64,000 nucleotides of DNA from an uncultured Litoreibacter sp. GTDB taxonomy: Bacteria; Pseudomonadota; Alphaproteobacteria; Rhodobacterales; Rhodobacteraceae. The number at the start of each line of letters is the position of its first letter. The stretch's first letter is position 1. The notes under the pieces are model-generated. The model was not told the DNA's origin. It ran no database searches and saw only the letters and a program-made list of their open reading frames with translations. Shown one piece after another: positions 1 to 8,555 of this stretch. A program made the translations under genes and the position numbers. The stretch covers positions 727,881 to 791,880 of the forward strand of contig CANMWQ010000001.1 in NCBI GenBank assembly GCA_947501685.1, written 5' to 3'.

Positions 1-274
1 CCTCCTCCTCGATCCGCGTGACCACAGGGTCCAGCGTGATCACACAAGGTTGCACCACGGTGGCTCCCAAATGCCCCGTCAGCGTCCAGTCGGTCTTACC
101 CACGGCACGCAGCGTGCCCTGAAAGCTGAGCTTGCGGATCTGCGCCACGCCGTAGGTTTCGGCCAGCGCCTTTCGCAGCGCGGCATCCGCCGTCAGCGTG
201 ATCACGGTGTTGCGCTTGGCAGCCAGGTCGGCCACGCGGAAGATCAGGGGGGTATTCTGGGACATATCTGGCAT
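1..274 (-). CDS. YceD/DUF177 family protein, partial (C-terminus off the window)
   Basis: The minus strand reads MPDMSQNTPLIFRVADL, then a segment around ALAETYGVAQIRKLSF and LTGHLGATVVQPCVITLDP, and runs off the window edge. The Q-P-C-V-x-T-L-x-P stretch is typical of YceD/DUF177 proteins, which in bacteria are often encoded just upstream of rpmF and are linked to 23S rRNA accumulation. I chose the start at 274 because AGAGG lies six bases before it. An in-frame ATG at 265 is the alternative. The gene diverges from the bamE-like gene, with an 88-bp gap that must hold both promoters. Only about 91 residues are visible. Confidence 0.8.
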   Translation of the reverse strand, partial: MPDMSQNTPLIFRVADLAAKRNTVITLTADAALRKALAETYGVAQIRKLSFQGTLRAVGKTDWTLTGHLGATVVQPCVITLDPVVTRIEEE

Positions 275-362
275 CTTGGGCCTCTGAGCATCTTTCTTGA
301 ACAGGGTCGCGTCCTTCTGTAAGCGTTGTGCCAGCTAAAGAGCAAGGCGTGAGGCAGTGGGC

Positions 363-833
363 ATGATTGGGGCAAAGAACCTAAGACGGGGCGGAGTTGT
401 TCCTGCCTTGCTATGCGCAGCACTGCTGGCGCTGGCGGCCTGCTCGGCAACGATCCGCAACCACGGCTATATTCCGCCTGACGACGCCCTGAACGCGGTG
501 ATTGTGGGCGTCGATACCCGCGACAGCCTCGAGGCCAGCATCGGCAAACCTTCCACATCCGGGGTGCTGCGCGACAGAAGCTGGTTCTATATCGGCTCGC
601 AAGTGCGCCATTTCGGTGCGCGCAAGCCAGAGGAAATTAACCGTGAGGTGGTCGCGGTTCGGTTTGACGAAAGCGGCACCGTCAGCAATGTCGAGCGCTT
701 CGGGCTGGAACGCGGCCAAGTCGTCGTCCTGTCACGCCGCGTCACGGAGACGACCATCCGCGACGTGACATTCATCCGCCAGCTTATTCGCAACTTCGGC
801 AATTTCGACTTCGGCGAGGCACTGGCCGGGTAG
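363..833 (+). CDS. bamE: Outer membrane assembly lipoprotein, BamE/SmpA family
   Basis: This 156-residue protein begins with a hydrophobic segment ending in the lipobox LAAC (about residue 25), so it is probably a lipoprotein. The mature part contains the SmpA/OmlA (BamE) pattern: a V-G-V-D-T-R-x-S-L start, G-K-P-S, then W-F-Y-I-G and a late V-x-x-V-x-R-F. BamE is an accessory part of the BAM complex that inserts beta-barrel proteins in the outer membrane. The ATG at 363 has GAGG eight bases upstream. Upstream GTG codons are less likely. The divergent yceD-like neighbour is a common alphaproteobacterial arrangement. Confidence 0.85.
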   Translation: MIGAKNLRRGGVVPALLCAALLALAACSATIRNHGYIPPDDALNAVIVGVDTRDSLEASIGKPSTSGVLRDRSWFYIGSQVRHFGARKPEEINREVVAVRFDESGTVSNVERFGLERGQVVVLSRRVTETTIRDVTFIRQLIRNFGNFDFGEALAG

Positions 834-859
834 GGCGCGCCGCCCCACCTACCAATCTG

Positions 860-1258
860 CTAACCCTCTGCCGGCTCAAAATCGAGCGCCACCCCGTTGA
901 TGCAATAGCGCAGACCCGTGGGCTGTGGCCCGTCGGGGAAGACATGCCCCAAATGGCCGTCACAGGCGCTGCAATGCACCTCGGTGCGTTTCATGAACCA
1001 GCTGTTATCGGTGCTCTCGCCCACGTTTTCCGGGTCAATTGGGGCATAAAACGAGGGCCAGCCGGTGCCGGAATCGAACTTGGTTTCCCCCTCAAACACC
1101 GGAGTGCCGCAGCCTTTGCAAAAATAGGTGCCGGGGCCTTTGGGGAAGTTGTCATGCGTGAAGGCGCGCTCCGTGCCATGTTTGCGCAGCACCTTGAAGG
1201 CCATGTCGTCCAACTGCGCGCGCCACTCTTCCTCGGTTTTGTTCACTTTGTTGACCAT
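860..1258 (-). CDS. msrB: Peptide-methionine (R)-S-oxide reductase
   Basis: It reduces methionine-R-sulfoxide in proteins. The sequence shows the two zinc-binding CxxC pairs (CKGC and CSAC), [17 protein letters not shown] and the catalytic RYCIN block. The residue after N is Gly rather than the more usual Ser. The length of 132 residues fits a single-domain cytosolic MsrB. The start at 1258 (MVNKVNK) is preceded by AAGGGGA. A longer reading to 1291 has no such support. It converges on bamE with a 26-bp gap. Confidence 0.95.
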   Translation of the reverse strand: MVNKVNKTEEEWRAQLDDMAFKVLRKHGTERAFTHDNFPKGPGTYFCKGCGTPVFEGETKFDSGTGWPSFYAPIDPENVGESTDNSWFMKRTEVHCSACDGHLGHVFPDGPQPTGLRYCINGVALDFEPAEG

Positions 1259-1396
1259 TGCGTTCCCCTTTTGATGATCCACCCCTGTCAAAGCCGACAG
1301 GCGTTGCCAATTGCATCCGTTGCGCCATAGTTAGGTCTGCAAGACGCGCAGTCCAAGCCCAACTCACGGGCAGGTGACGCGGTGAAGGGGCGGAAC

Positions 1397-2146
1397 ATGG
1401 GATTTCCGGTTTGGAATTTCACCAAAGGCAGATACCGGGTCCGGTTCTCGGACGCCCCGCAAGATGTGGCGCGCTGCCTGTCTCTACGGGCTTCCGTGTT
1501 TCGCAAGGACCCGCAGGCCGATGACCGCGACGCGTTCGACGCGCGCTGCTGCCATGTGCTGATCGAGGACGCCACGTCAGGCCAGCTGGTCTGCTGTTTT
1601 CGTATCTTGCCCTTGGCCAGTGGTGCGGCCTTGCCGGGCAGCTACGCTGCGCGCTCCTACGATCTGACGCCGCTGCACGGCTACACAGGCAAGCTGCTCG
1701 AGCTGGGTCGGTTTTGCATCGCGGCGGAGGTCGCGGACCCCGACGTTGTGCGCGTCGCCTGGGGCGCGCTCACGGCCTATGTGGATGGCGAGGGCATCGC
1801 CATGCTCATAGGCTGCTCCTCCTTTCCGGGGATTAACATCACGTCGCATATGCCTGTTTTTGAATATCTTTTCAGAAAACACCTTGGCCCGGATCACTGG
1901 CGACCGCGCCGCAAAGCGCGCGAAACGGTTCCGCTCACCTTAGGGGCGCAGGACGAGCGCAACGGCAGCAAGCACACCTTTGCCGCCATGCCCCCCTTGC
2001 TGCGCAGCTACCTGTTGATGGGGGGGTGGGTCAGCGATCACGCTGTGGTGGACCGCGACCTTGACACGCTGCATGTCTTTACCGCCCTCGAGGTGTCTGC
2101 GATCCCCGAGACCCGCAAACGGCTGCTGCGCGCGGTCGCGGGCTAG
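1397..2146 (+). CDS. OlsB-like ornithine-acyl-ACP N-acyltransferase (GNAT fold)
   Basis: This 249-residue protein belongs to the OlsB/hemolysin-type acyltransferase group, with the blocks VFRKDP, ELGRFCI and LIGCSSFPG that mark the acyl-ACP-dependent GNAT branch. OlsB makes lyso-ornithine lipid by adding a 3-hydroxyacyl chain to ornithine. OlsA then adds the second chain. No olsA lies next to it: the next gene is an ABC-F protein. The ATG at 1397 has AAGGGG upstream; a GTG at 1382 is possible. The family call is firm, the ornithine substrate is inferred from it. Confidence 0.8.
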   Translation: MGFPVWNFTKGRYRVRFSDAPQDVARCLSLRASVFRKDPQADDRDAFDARCCHVLIEDATSGQLVCCFRILPLASGAALPGSYAARSYDLTPLHGYTGKLLELGRFCIAAEVADPDVVRVAWGALTAYVDGEGIAMLIGCSSFPGINITSHMPVFEYLFRKHLGPDHWRPRRKARETVPLTLGAQDERNGSKHTFAAMPPLLRSYLLMGGWVSDHAVVDRDLDTLHVFTALEVSAIPETRKRLLRAVAG

Positions 2147-2205
2147 AGGGCGCATGCTCACTGATGGGTGTTGACGCTTGGGGTGCTTGGGCTTAGCTGC
2201 GGCGC

Positions 2206-4023
2206 ATGGCACGTACTCCTCTTTTGCAACTGACCGATATTTCGCTGACCTTTGGCGGCGATCCGATTTTTTCCGACCTGTCCATGGTGGTTCAACCCGG
2301 TGACCGGGTGGCCTTGGTGGGGCGCAATGGCTCTGGCAAGTCCACCTTGATGAAGGTCATGGGCGGGTTGATTGAGCCCGATAGCGGTGGCCGGGTTTTG
2401 GCGCCGGGCACCTCGACGGGTTACATGCAGCAAGAGCCCGATCTCAGCGGCTTTGCCACCTTGGGGGACTTCGCGCTCAGCGAATTGGACCCAAGTGAAG
2501 AATATAAAATATTGAGCGCTGCCGAAGGCTTAAAGCTCAATCTTGAAGCAGATGTGAACGCGGCCTCTGGCGGGGAACGCCGCCGTGCGGCGCTGGCCAA
2601 GCTGTTGGGCGAAGCGCCAGAATTGATGCTGCTGGACGAGCCGACCAACCACTTGGACATTGAAGCCATTGCATGGCTCGAAGATCACCTGTCCTCCACC
2701 CGTGCCGCCTATATCCTGATCTCCCATGACCGCGCGTTCCTGCGCGCCCTGACTCGCGCGACCCTTTGGGTCGACCGTGGTCAGGTGCGCCGCCAGGAGC
2801 AAGGCTTTGACCGGTTTGAGGAATGGCGCGACAAGCTGTGGGAAGAGGAAGACCAGCAACGCCACAAGCTTAACCGCAAAATCAAGGCAGAGGCCCGCTG
2901 GGCCGTCGAAGGCATCTCCGCCCGGCGCAAGCGCAACCAAGGCCGGGTGCGCGCCCTGCAAGACCTGCGGGCCGAACGCGCCAGCCAGATCAAACGCCAA
3001 GGCACCGCCGCGATGGAGCTGGCCGCTGGCCCAAAATCAGGGCGACAGGTTTTTGTGCTTGATGGGGTCTCCAAGGCCTTTGGCGACACAACTATCGTAG
3101 AAAATTTCTCCCTCAAGGTGAACCGGGGCGACAGGATCGCGCTGGTGGGCCCCAACGGGGCGGGCAAAACGACGCTCCTGAAGCTGATGACCGGCGAGGT
3201 GGCCCCAGACACAGGCACGCTGAAAACCGGCACCAATCTGGAAATGGCCGTGTTCGACCAGAACCGCGCGGCGCTGAACCCTGAGGACACGCTTTGGGCC
3301 GCGCTGACCGAGGACCCGGCCACCCGCGTGCGCGGCATGGGTGACCATATCTCGGTGCGCGGAACCCCGAAACATGTTGTGGGCTATCTCAAGGACTTTC
3401 TGTTCGACGAGGCCCAAGCCCGCGCGCAGATCAAGTCGCTGTCGGGCGGCGAAAAGGCCCGGCTTCTGCTGGCGCGCATCATGGCCCGCGAAAGCAATTT
3501 GCTGATCCTCGACGAGCCGACCAATGATCTGGACATCGAGACGCTGGATTTGCTGCAGGAGCTGATCTCCGACTATGACGGCACGGTGCTTCTGGTCAGC
3601 CATGACAGGGATTTTCTGGACCGTGTGGCCTCGACCACGGTGGCGCTGAAAGGCGGCAAGGCGACTGTTTATGCCGGTGGCTGGTCGGATTATCAGGCGC
3701 AGGCCCGTGAGGGCGGCGGCGAACAGGTGCTGTCGGACAAGCCCGTGCAGTCACGCCGGGCAAAGGGGCGTGAGGCGGCGGAAGCCAAGGCGCAGCAGGG
3801 GCTGACCTTCACCGAAAAACACCGTCTAGAGGCCTTGCCCGCCGAGATTGAGCGCCTTGAGGCCGAGATCGCCAAGCTGACCGAGGTGATGGCGGACCCC
3901 GACCTGTTCACATCGCAGCCCGCGAAATTTGCCAAAATTTCCGACGCTTTGGTAGAACGCAACACGGCATTGCAAGATGCCGAAGAAGAATGGCTGATGC
4001 TGGAGGAGAAAACCAATGCCTGA
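2206..4023 (+). CDS. ABC-F family ATPase (Uup-like)
   Basis: The 605-residue soluble protein has two ABC domains without membrane segments. Walker A motifs are GRNGSGKS and GPNGAGKT, signature motifs are SGGERRRAALA and LSGGEKARLLLA, and Walker B strands are LMLLDEPTNHLD and LLILDEPTNDLD. A charged linker of about 80 residues separates the domains, and a C-terminal coiled coil (E-I-E-R-L-E-A-E-I) is present, as in Uup. ABC-F proteins bind ribosomes or, for Uup, affect precise excision and ribosome function. Its stop overlaps the next gene by 8 bp, so the two are probably cotranscribed. Confidence 0.93.
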   Translation: MARTPLLQLTDISLTFGGDPIFSDLSMVVQPGDRVALVGRNGSGKSTLMKVMGGLIEPDSGGRVLAPGTSTGYMQQEPDLSGFATLGDFALSELDPSEEYKILSAAEGLKLNLEADVNAASGGERRRAALAKLLGEAPELMLLDEPTNHLDIEAIAWLEDHLSSTRAAYILISHDRAFLRALTRATLWVDRGQVRRQEQGFDRFEEWRDKLWEEEDQQRHKLNRKIKAEARWAVEGISARRKRNQGRVRALQDLRAERASQIKRQGTAAMELAAGPKSGRQVFVLDGVSKAFGDTTIVENFSLKVNRGDRIALVGPNGAGKTTLLKLMTGEVAPDTGTLKTGTNLEMAVFDQNRAALNPEDTLWAALTEDPATRVRGMGDHISVRGTPKHVVGYLKDFLFDEAQARAQIKSLSGGEKARLLLARIMARESNLLILDEPTNDLDIETLDLLQELISDYDGTVLLVSHDRDFLDRVASTTVALKGGKATVYAGGWSDYQAQAREGGGEQVLSDKPVQSRRAKGREAAEAKAQQGLTFTEKHRLEALPAEIERLEAEIAKLTEVMADPDLFTSQPAKFAKISDALVERNTALQDAEEEWLMLEEKTNA

Positions 4024-4993
4024 CGTCACACTGGACCAGATCGAGGCCGCCTCCTTTGACGCTTTGCGCGCCCATGGCGCGGCAGACTGGATCGCTCGCG
4101 AGGTCGCCCGCGCGGTCAGGCGGGCAGAGCAGACCGGCAATGTGATCTGCGGGCTCTATTATCTGGAGAGCTATTGCACGCAGCTGGCCTCCGGCCGGGT
4201 GTCGGGCGTGGTGGAGCCACAGGTGACGCGGCCCCGTCCGGGTGCCGTGAAGGCGGATGCGAAGTTCGGCTTTGCCCAGCCCGCCTTTGCCCGCGGCTTT
4301 GCCGAGGCCTGTCGCGCCGCGCGCGAGAACGGTGTGGCGACATTGGCCGTGGCCCATGCCCATACCTGCACCTCACTGGGGTTCTTTACGGAGCAATTTG
4401 CCCATGACGGCCTGATCGCCATCGGGATGACCAACGCCTCTCCCGTGGTGGCCCCACCGGGCGGCAACGCCAAGACCATCGGCACCAACCCAATCGCGAT
4501 GTCCGTGCCGGGCCAAGACGGCGGCGTGGCCATGCATTTCGATTTCTCAACCTCCGCCGTGGCACTGGGCAAGATCACCATGGCCAAGGCCGCAGGGGAG
4601 AGCATTCCCTTGGGCTGGGCGGTGGACGCCTCAGGCGCGCCGACAACCGATCCAGAGGCGGCTTTAGGCGGGGCTTTGGTCTCCGCCGGGGGGTATAAGG
4701 GCTGGGGTTTTGGGCTGATGGTCGAACTGTTGGCGGCAGGCATGACGGGATCGGTCAACTCGCTTGATGTGGCCGGGTTGAAGCTCCCAGACGGCGCGCC
4801 GCACGGGCTGGGGCAGTTCTACATTGTGATGAATCCCAGCACTTACAGCCCTGATTTCTATGACCGTTTCGCCCGCGTGGCTGAGGCTGTGGCCGCACAG
4901 GAGGGCGCGCGGATGCCGGGGGCGCAACGCCGCGAGATGGAGGTTGTCGCCGTGCCAGACGCGCTCTGGGACAGCGTCACCGCGCTGGCCTAA
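4016..4993 (+). CDS. Ldh-family NAD(P)-dependent oxidoreductase
   Basis: This 325-residue protein belongs to the malate/L-lactate dehydrogenase (YlbC/AllD/DpkA) superfamily, which is unrelated to classic Rossmann lactate dehydrogenase. Visible blocks are VSGVVEPQVTRP, AHAHTCTSLGFF (catalytic His region), KTIGTNPIAMSVP and GGYKGWGFGLMVELLA. Relatives reduce 2-oxo acids or cyclic imines such as delta1-piperideine-2-carboxylate. The substrate cannot be read from the sequence. It starts inside the ABC-F gene. Its TAA stop overlaps the stop of the convergent YdcZ gene (shared CTAA). Confidence 0.85.
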   Translation: MPDVTLDQIEAASFDALRAHGAADWIAREVARAVRRAEQTGNVICGLYYLESYCTQLASGRVSGVVEPQVTRPRPGAVKADAKFGFAQPAFARGFAEACRAARENGVATLAVAHAHTCTSLGFFTEQFAHDGLIAIGMTNASPVVAPPGGNAKTIGTNPIAMSVPGQDGGVAMHFDFSTSAVALGKITMAKAAGESIPLGWAVDASGAPTTDPEAALGGALVSAGGYKGWGFGLMVELLAAGMTGSVNSLDVAGLKLPDGAPHGLGQFYIVMNPSTYSPDFYDRFARVAEAVAAQEGARMPGAQRREMEVVAVPDALWDSVTALA

Positions 4994-5436
4994 CGCGCCG
5001 CGATCTGCGTCAGAAACACGCCGCACGCCATCACCGCAATGCCGCTGACCCGGATCAGGGTCAGTGGGGTCTGTGTGGCTCCAAACAGCCCGAAATGGTC
5101 AATGGCCGCAGCCGAGATCAGCTGGCCCAGTAGGACGAAGAATACCGCGTTCCCGACCCCAAAATGCGGCGCGATATAGGTGATCGACAGCACATAGAAG
5201 GCAATCAGGGAGCCTGCGAGCAGCAGATGTTTCGGCGCGCCTGCGACCTTGGCGATGGCCTGCGGCCCGGTGATCAAGGCGACGGCCAAGGCGGTCAGCA
5301 GCGCCACGACAAAGAGCACAACAGAGGCCGCAGCCGGGGCGGAGATTATGCGTCCCAGACTGGCATTCAACGCGGCAAGCACCGGGATGCCGATACCCGC
5401 AACCAGCATGATCAGAGCGTAGGACGAATTGGACAT
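4990..5436 (-). CDS. DMT-type transporter, YdcZ/DUF606 family
   Basis: The 148-residue protein consists of about five hydrophobic helices (ALIMLVAGIGIPVLAAL, SVVLFVVALLTALAVALI, LLLAGSLIAFYVLS and later ones) and ends IAAR. DUF606 proteins are half-size members of the drug/metabolite transporter clan, with unknown substrates. The start at 5436 has GGAGG upstream. An in-frame ATG ten codons earlier lies inside a dispersed ATTTT motif, so a longer N-terminus is possible but less likely. Confidence 0.85.
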   Translation of the reverse strand: MSNSSYALIMLVAGIGIPVLAALNASLGRIISAPAAASVVLFVVALLTALAVALITGPQAIAKVAGAPKHLLLAGSLIAFYVLSITYIAPHFGVGNAVFFVLLGQLISAAAIDHFGLFGATQTPLTLIRVSGIAVMACGVFLTQIAAR

Positions 5437-5450
5437 GGGCCCTCCGGGGG

Positions 5451-5471
5451 GGATATTTTCGAACATGGAAA
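5451..5471 (+). repeat. Dispersed ATTTT motif, copy 1
   Basis: GGATATTTTCGAACATGGAA: one of six related intergenic copies in this window. It sits directly upstream of the YdcZ gene. Read on the minus strand it offers ATGTTCGAAAAT. See the finding on this motif family. Confidence 0.6.
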
Positions 5472-5583
5472 GACTGCGACGAGGCGCGTCAAAAGGAAAG
5501 GGCGCGCGCAACGCCTGTGCGCGGGGCTGAGCTGTTCTTGGACAAGGCATTGGTTTACATTTGGCCGGAGAAGGAGCCTTTTG

Positions 5584-6186
5584 ATGCCGAACACCTACCA
5601 CGAAATCGCCTTCACCCCAGCCGTCAAAGCCGTGCAAGAGGCTGAGGGCAGCCGCGCGGTCTACGCCAAATATGAAACATCAGAAAAACCCATGAAAACA
5701 GAGCTTTCCGAGCCGGAGATGATGTTTTTGCGGGAGCGGGACTCCTTTTACATGGCTTCAGTTTCGGAGACGGGCTGGCCCTATATGCAGCATCGCGGCG
5801 GGCCTGCGGGCTTTGTCAAAACGCTCTCCTCGCAGGAATTTGGCTGGGCGGAATATGTTGGGAACCGGCAATATATCACCACCGGAAATCTGGCCGGTGA
5901 TGACCGGGTGTCGCTGTTTTTTATGGATTACGCGTCGAAAAATCGGCTGAAGCTGTTTGGCCATGCGCGGGTGATTGCGCCGGGAGATCCGCTGATGGCG
6001 CAGCTGTCCGACGGGGCCGGGGCGGTGCAGGTGGAGCGCGGCATGGTTGTGCGGGTGGCCAGCTATGAGTGGAATTGCCCCAAATACATCTCGGAGCGCT
6101 ATGGCCGCGATGAGGTGCAGGGCGCTTTGGCGCAGATGGGCGCGCGCATCAAGGAGCTGGAAAACGCTTTGGCGGCAAAGAGTTAG
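5584..6186 (+). CDS. Pyridoxamine 5'-phosphate oxidase-fold protein
   Basis: The 200-residue protein has the split-barrel flavin-binding pattern of the PNPOx family: FYMASVSETGWPYMQHRGGPAGF, then GDDRVSLFFMDYASKNRLKLFGHARV. This subgroup resembles general-stress or flavin/heme-binding proteins rather than true PdxH, because the substrate-binding C-terminal block of PdxH is absent. It ends in a short charged helix (IKELENALAAK). The ATG at 5584 has AAGGAG seven bases upstream. Its TAG stop overlaps the TAA stop of the convergent SDR gene. Confidence 0.85.
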   Translation: MPNTYHEIAFTPAVKAVQEAEGSRAVYAKYETSEKPMKTELSEPEMMFLRERDSFYMASVSETGWPYMQHRGGPAGFVKTLSSQEFGWAEYVGNRQYITTGNLAGDDRVSLFFMDYASKNRLKLFGHARVIAPGDPLMAQLSDGAGAVQVERGMVVRVASYEWNCPKYISERYGRDEVQGALAQMGARIKELENALAAKS

Positions 6187-6902
6187 TAAGTCGCGCGGCC
6201 TCCTGATAGGTCGAACACGGCCCCTGTGGTGAAAGAGTTTTCGGCGCTCACCAGCCAGACGATCATGTTGGCGGCCTCCTCGACTTCCAGGAAGCGCTGG
6301 CGCGGGATTTTGGAGAGCATATAACCGATATGCTCCTCGCTCATCTGGTCAAAGATTGGCGTCCGCGCAGCCGCCGGAGTCACGCAGTTGATACTTAAGT
6401 CCTTGTCAGCATTCTCTTTTCCAGCAGATTTGGTGAAGCCGATCACCCCCGCTTTGGACGCGGAATAGGCGCAGGCATTCGGATTGCCTTCCTTGCCTGC
6501 GATGGAGGCGATGTTGAGAATCCGGCCATAATTGCGCGCCCGCATGCCGGGAATGACGGCCTTATTGGTGTTGAACGTGCCGGTCAGGTTCACGGCCATG
6601 ATCTGCGCCCATGCGTCATCCGGGTAATCAGGAACAGGCATATTGGGCCCGGCCACCCCGGCAGAATTGACCAAAATATCAACATTACCAAGAGCTTGCT
6701 CGGTGTTCTTCAATGCGTTTTGCACGGAGGTGGCATCGGCAATATCGCATGTTGTGGCGAAGTCAGCGCCCTCAGCGGGTTGCATATCCCACACCGCGAC
6801 CCGCGCGCCGGACGCTTGCAGGCGTTTGGTCACCGCAAGCCCGATGCCCTGTGCGCCCCCCGTGACAACAGCGATTTTACCTTTAAGATCAATGGCATTC
6901 AT
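6183..6902 (-). CDS. SDR family oxidoreductase
   Basis: Classical short-chain dehydrogenase of 239 residues. It has the TGGAQGIG cofactor motif near residue 14, NSAG, the catalytic Ser in NIASIAGKEG and the YSASKAG catalytic Tyr-Lys motif. It then ends with FDLSGGRATY. It is close to FabG-type and sugar-alcohol dehydrogenases. The substrate is not visible. The start at 6902 (MNAIDLKGK) has AGGAC upstream. It lies 8 bp after the lipoprotein gene on the same strand. Confidence 0.9.
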   Translation of the reverse strand: MNAIDLKGKIAVVTGGAQGIGLAVTKRLQASGARVAVWDMQPAEGADFATTCDIADATSVQNALKNTEQALGNVDILVNSAGVAGPNMPVPDYPDDAWAQIMAVNLTGTFNTNKAVIPGMRARNYGRILNIASIAGKEGNPNACAYSASKAGVIGFTKSAGKENADKDLSINCVTPAAARTPIFDQMSEEHIGYMLSKIPRQRFLEVEEAANMIVWLVSAENSFTTGAVFDLSGGRATY

Positions 6903-6910
6903 GATGTGTC

Positions 6911-7588
6911 CTAGCTGCAAATTCCAGAAAGCTCGGCGTCTTTCCAAGGGATGACAACCGGTGTGTTGGGTAAGGTGGCGCTGAGGCCTTGGATCGGAAA
7001 TTCCTGTTCTAACAAGGACTTAAGGCGCTGAGTGCGCGCGCCTTTCGGGTCCAGCTTGGCGCAGCAGACATATTCGGCGGCGATGGCACCTTGCTGCTCA
7101 AAGCCATAGTCCAGAAAGCGAGATTCGGTATTGAGATCAAAGAGATAGGGGTCTTCCGAGACTTGGTGCTCGCGCGCGGCCTTGAACGGATGATAGCCGG
7201 TGCGGGCGCGGTGCTGCCATTGCCATGTGTGCACCAGCTCATGGGCAAGGAACATGGCGGCGCGCAAATTGGCGGCGCGGGGCCATGCGGCCATGTAGTC
7301 TTTGGCGCTAACATCCGGATTTATAGTGATTTTATTGAACAACACGGTGGCTGCGGGGGAGCCGGTGAAATGGGTTGTGGTGGCCGGCGGCAGGATGTTT
7401 TCGGCGCAGGTCAGGCGGGGCGGGATGGGCGATGTGGTGACGTAAAGCTTGATCAGCGGGTTGCGGACAATGCGCACTTTCGATGTGTCTAACCCATTGC
7501 CATGAAAGGCTTTTGCGAAGGCCTCCTCCCCGTCGGACAAGGGCCTGCCGCAGGCGGCGAGGCAGAGGATCAGGAATAACCAGCGCAT
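6911..7588 (-). CDS. Predicted lipoprotein with HExxH motif
   Basis: The 225-residue protein starts with a short signal and a lipobox (LILCLAAC, Cys near residue 12). The mature part carries FLAHELVHTWQWQHR, which is the HExxH zinc-binding pattern of gluzincin-like metallopeptidases, and a later E-S-R-F-L-D-Y-G-F-E that could supply a third ligand. It may therefore be a surface-exposed protease, or a degenerate relative of DUF4157-like domains. No peptidase activity can be claimed from the motif alone. It is followed 8 bp later by the SDR gene. Confidence 0.7.
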   Translation of the reverse strand: MRWLFLILCLAACGRPLSDGEEAFAKAFHGNGLDTSKVRIVRNPLIKLYVTTSPIPPRLTCAENILPPATTTHFTGSPAATVLFNKITINPDVSAKDYMAAWPRAANLRAAMFLAHELVHTWQWQHRARTGYHPFKAAREHQVSEDPYLFDLNTESRFLDYGFEQQGAIAAEYVCCAKLDPKGARTQRLKSLLEQEFPIQGLSATLPNTPVVIPWKDAELSGICS

Positions 7589-7795
7589 GGGCGGAGCGTA
7601 GCGGCTCTGAGGGGGGTGTCCAGAGGGCGCGCGGGCCGTTTTGTACAAAATGGGGCAAAACTTTTCGGGCCATACCCCAAAATGTCCCAAAACTTTTGCG
7701 GTGATTTGGTAAGGTTTCGTTCAGATTTGACTCAAGTCAAAGCGGCACGCCCTGCGTGGCGGCATTCTGCTGGCAAAACCAAACGGGAGGTCGAG

Positions 7796-8182
7796 ATGCG
7801 ATACGCAGTGATGGGGCTCATATTGGCGACAGCAGGCTGCGCGGTGGAGCCGGAGATGCCCTCGGGCGCGCGGCTCTTTGCCGAAAATTGCGCAGGGTGC
7901 CATGGGGTGGATGCGATGGGGACGGGGGGCGCTCCAGAGGTAGGGAGCGCGCCGGATCTGACGCAGATCGCGGCGCGCAATGGCGGCGTGTTTCCACGGG
8001 CGCAGGTGCTGAGCACCATTGACGGGTTTCACCGCACGCCTGCTTTGGGCAGCGAGATGCCGCAATGGGGGCTGATCTTTGGCGACGCCACGGCGCGGGT
8101 CGATGTGGGGGACGGGATAGAGACGCCGGTCTCGCCGGAATTGCTGGCCGTGATGGAGCATCTGGAGCGGGTGCAGCGCTAG
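7796..8182 (+). CDS. Cytochrome c-like lipoprotein
   Basis: The 128-residue protein has a short signal peptide ending in the lipobox ATAGC and a class I cytochrome c domain with the heme motif CAGCH. A Met in SEMPQWG is the likely distal ligand. It is probably tethered to the periplasmic side of a membrane and moves electrons. The partner is unknown. The ATG at 7796 follows GGGAGG. Its stop (CTAG) is shared with the convergent membrane protein gene. Confidence 0.88.
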   Translation: MRYAVMGLILATAGCAVEPEMPSGARLFAENCAGCHGVDAMGTGGAPEVGSAPDLTQIAARNGGVFPRAQVLSTIDGFHRTPALGSEMPQWGLIFGDATARVDVGDGIETPVSPELLAVMEHLERVQR

Positions 8183-8457
8183 CCTGAGGGGGTCTCGAGG
8201 GTTTGAATGTCGGGGATGTCGCCGCCGCGCTCGAACATCAGGGAGGCCACATAGGGCAGTGACACGCCGAGCCCTGCGAGCACGCCCAGCAGCACCACCC
8301 AGCGCAGGCCCGCGACCATGCGGCGGAAGACGAGCTCCACCCCGAACCAGGTGAACAGCCCTAGCGCGAAAGCGACGGTGCCGGGCAGGTCGTTGACGGT
8401 GGAGCCCAGGCTGACGACCCAGCCGATCAGCATGTCGGTGATGGTTGAAAAATCCAT
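8179..8457 (-). CDS. Small two-helix membrane protein, function unknown
   Basis: The 92-residue protein has two clear hydrophobic segments (GTVAFALGLFTWFGVEL and WVVLLGVLAGLGVSLPYVASL) separated by a basic R-R-M-V-A-G-L-R turn. I recognise no family. It is convergent with the cytochrome gene, overlapping it by four bases at the stops, and divergent from the RAYT gene. Confidence 0.7.
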   Translation of the reverse strand: MDFSTITDMLIGWVVSLGSTVNDLPGTVAFALGLFTWFGVELVFRRMVAGLRWVVLLGVLAGLGVSLPYVASLMFERGGDIPDIQTLETPSG

Positions 8458-8555
8458 AGCGCCCCCTTTGTGTCGCTCTTGGGGTAGCGGATCAGGAGGG
8501 CAGGGGTCGAGGGGAAATTTACGCGCGCTTAACGCGTATCGGCGAATTTGCGCGA

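Noticed and set aside
829..850. GC-rich inverted sequence between bamE and msrB as a bidirectional terminator
   Set aside because: The stem is short and has no T-run on either side.
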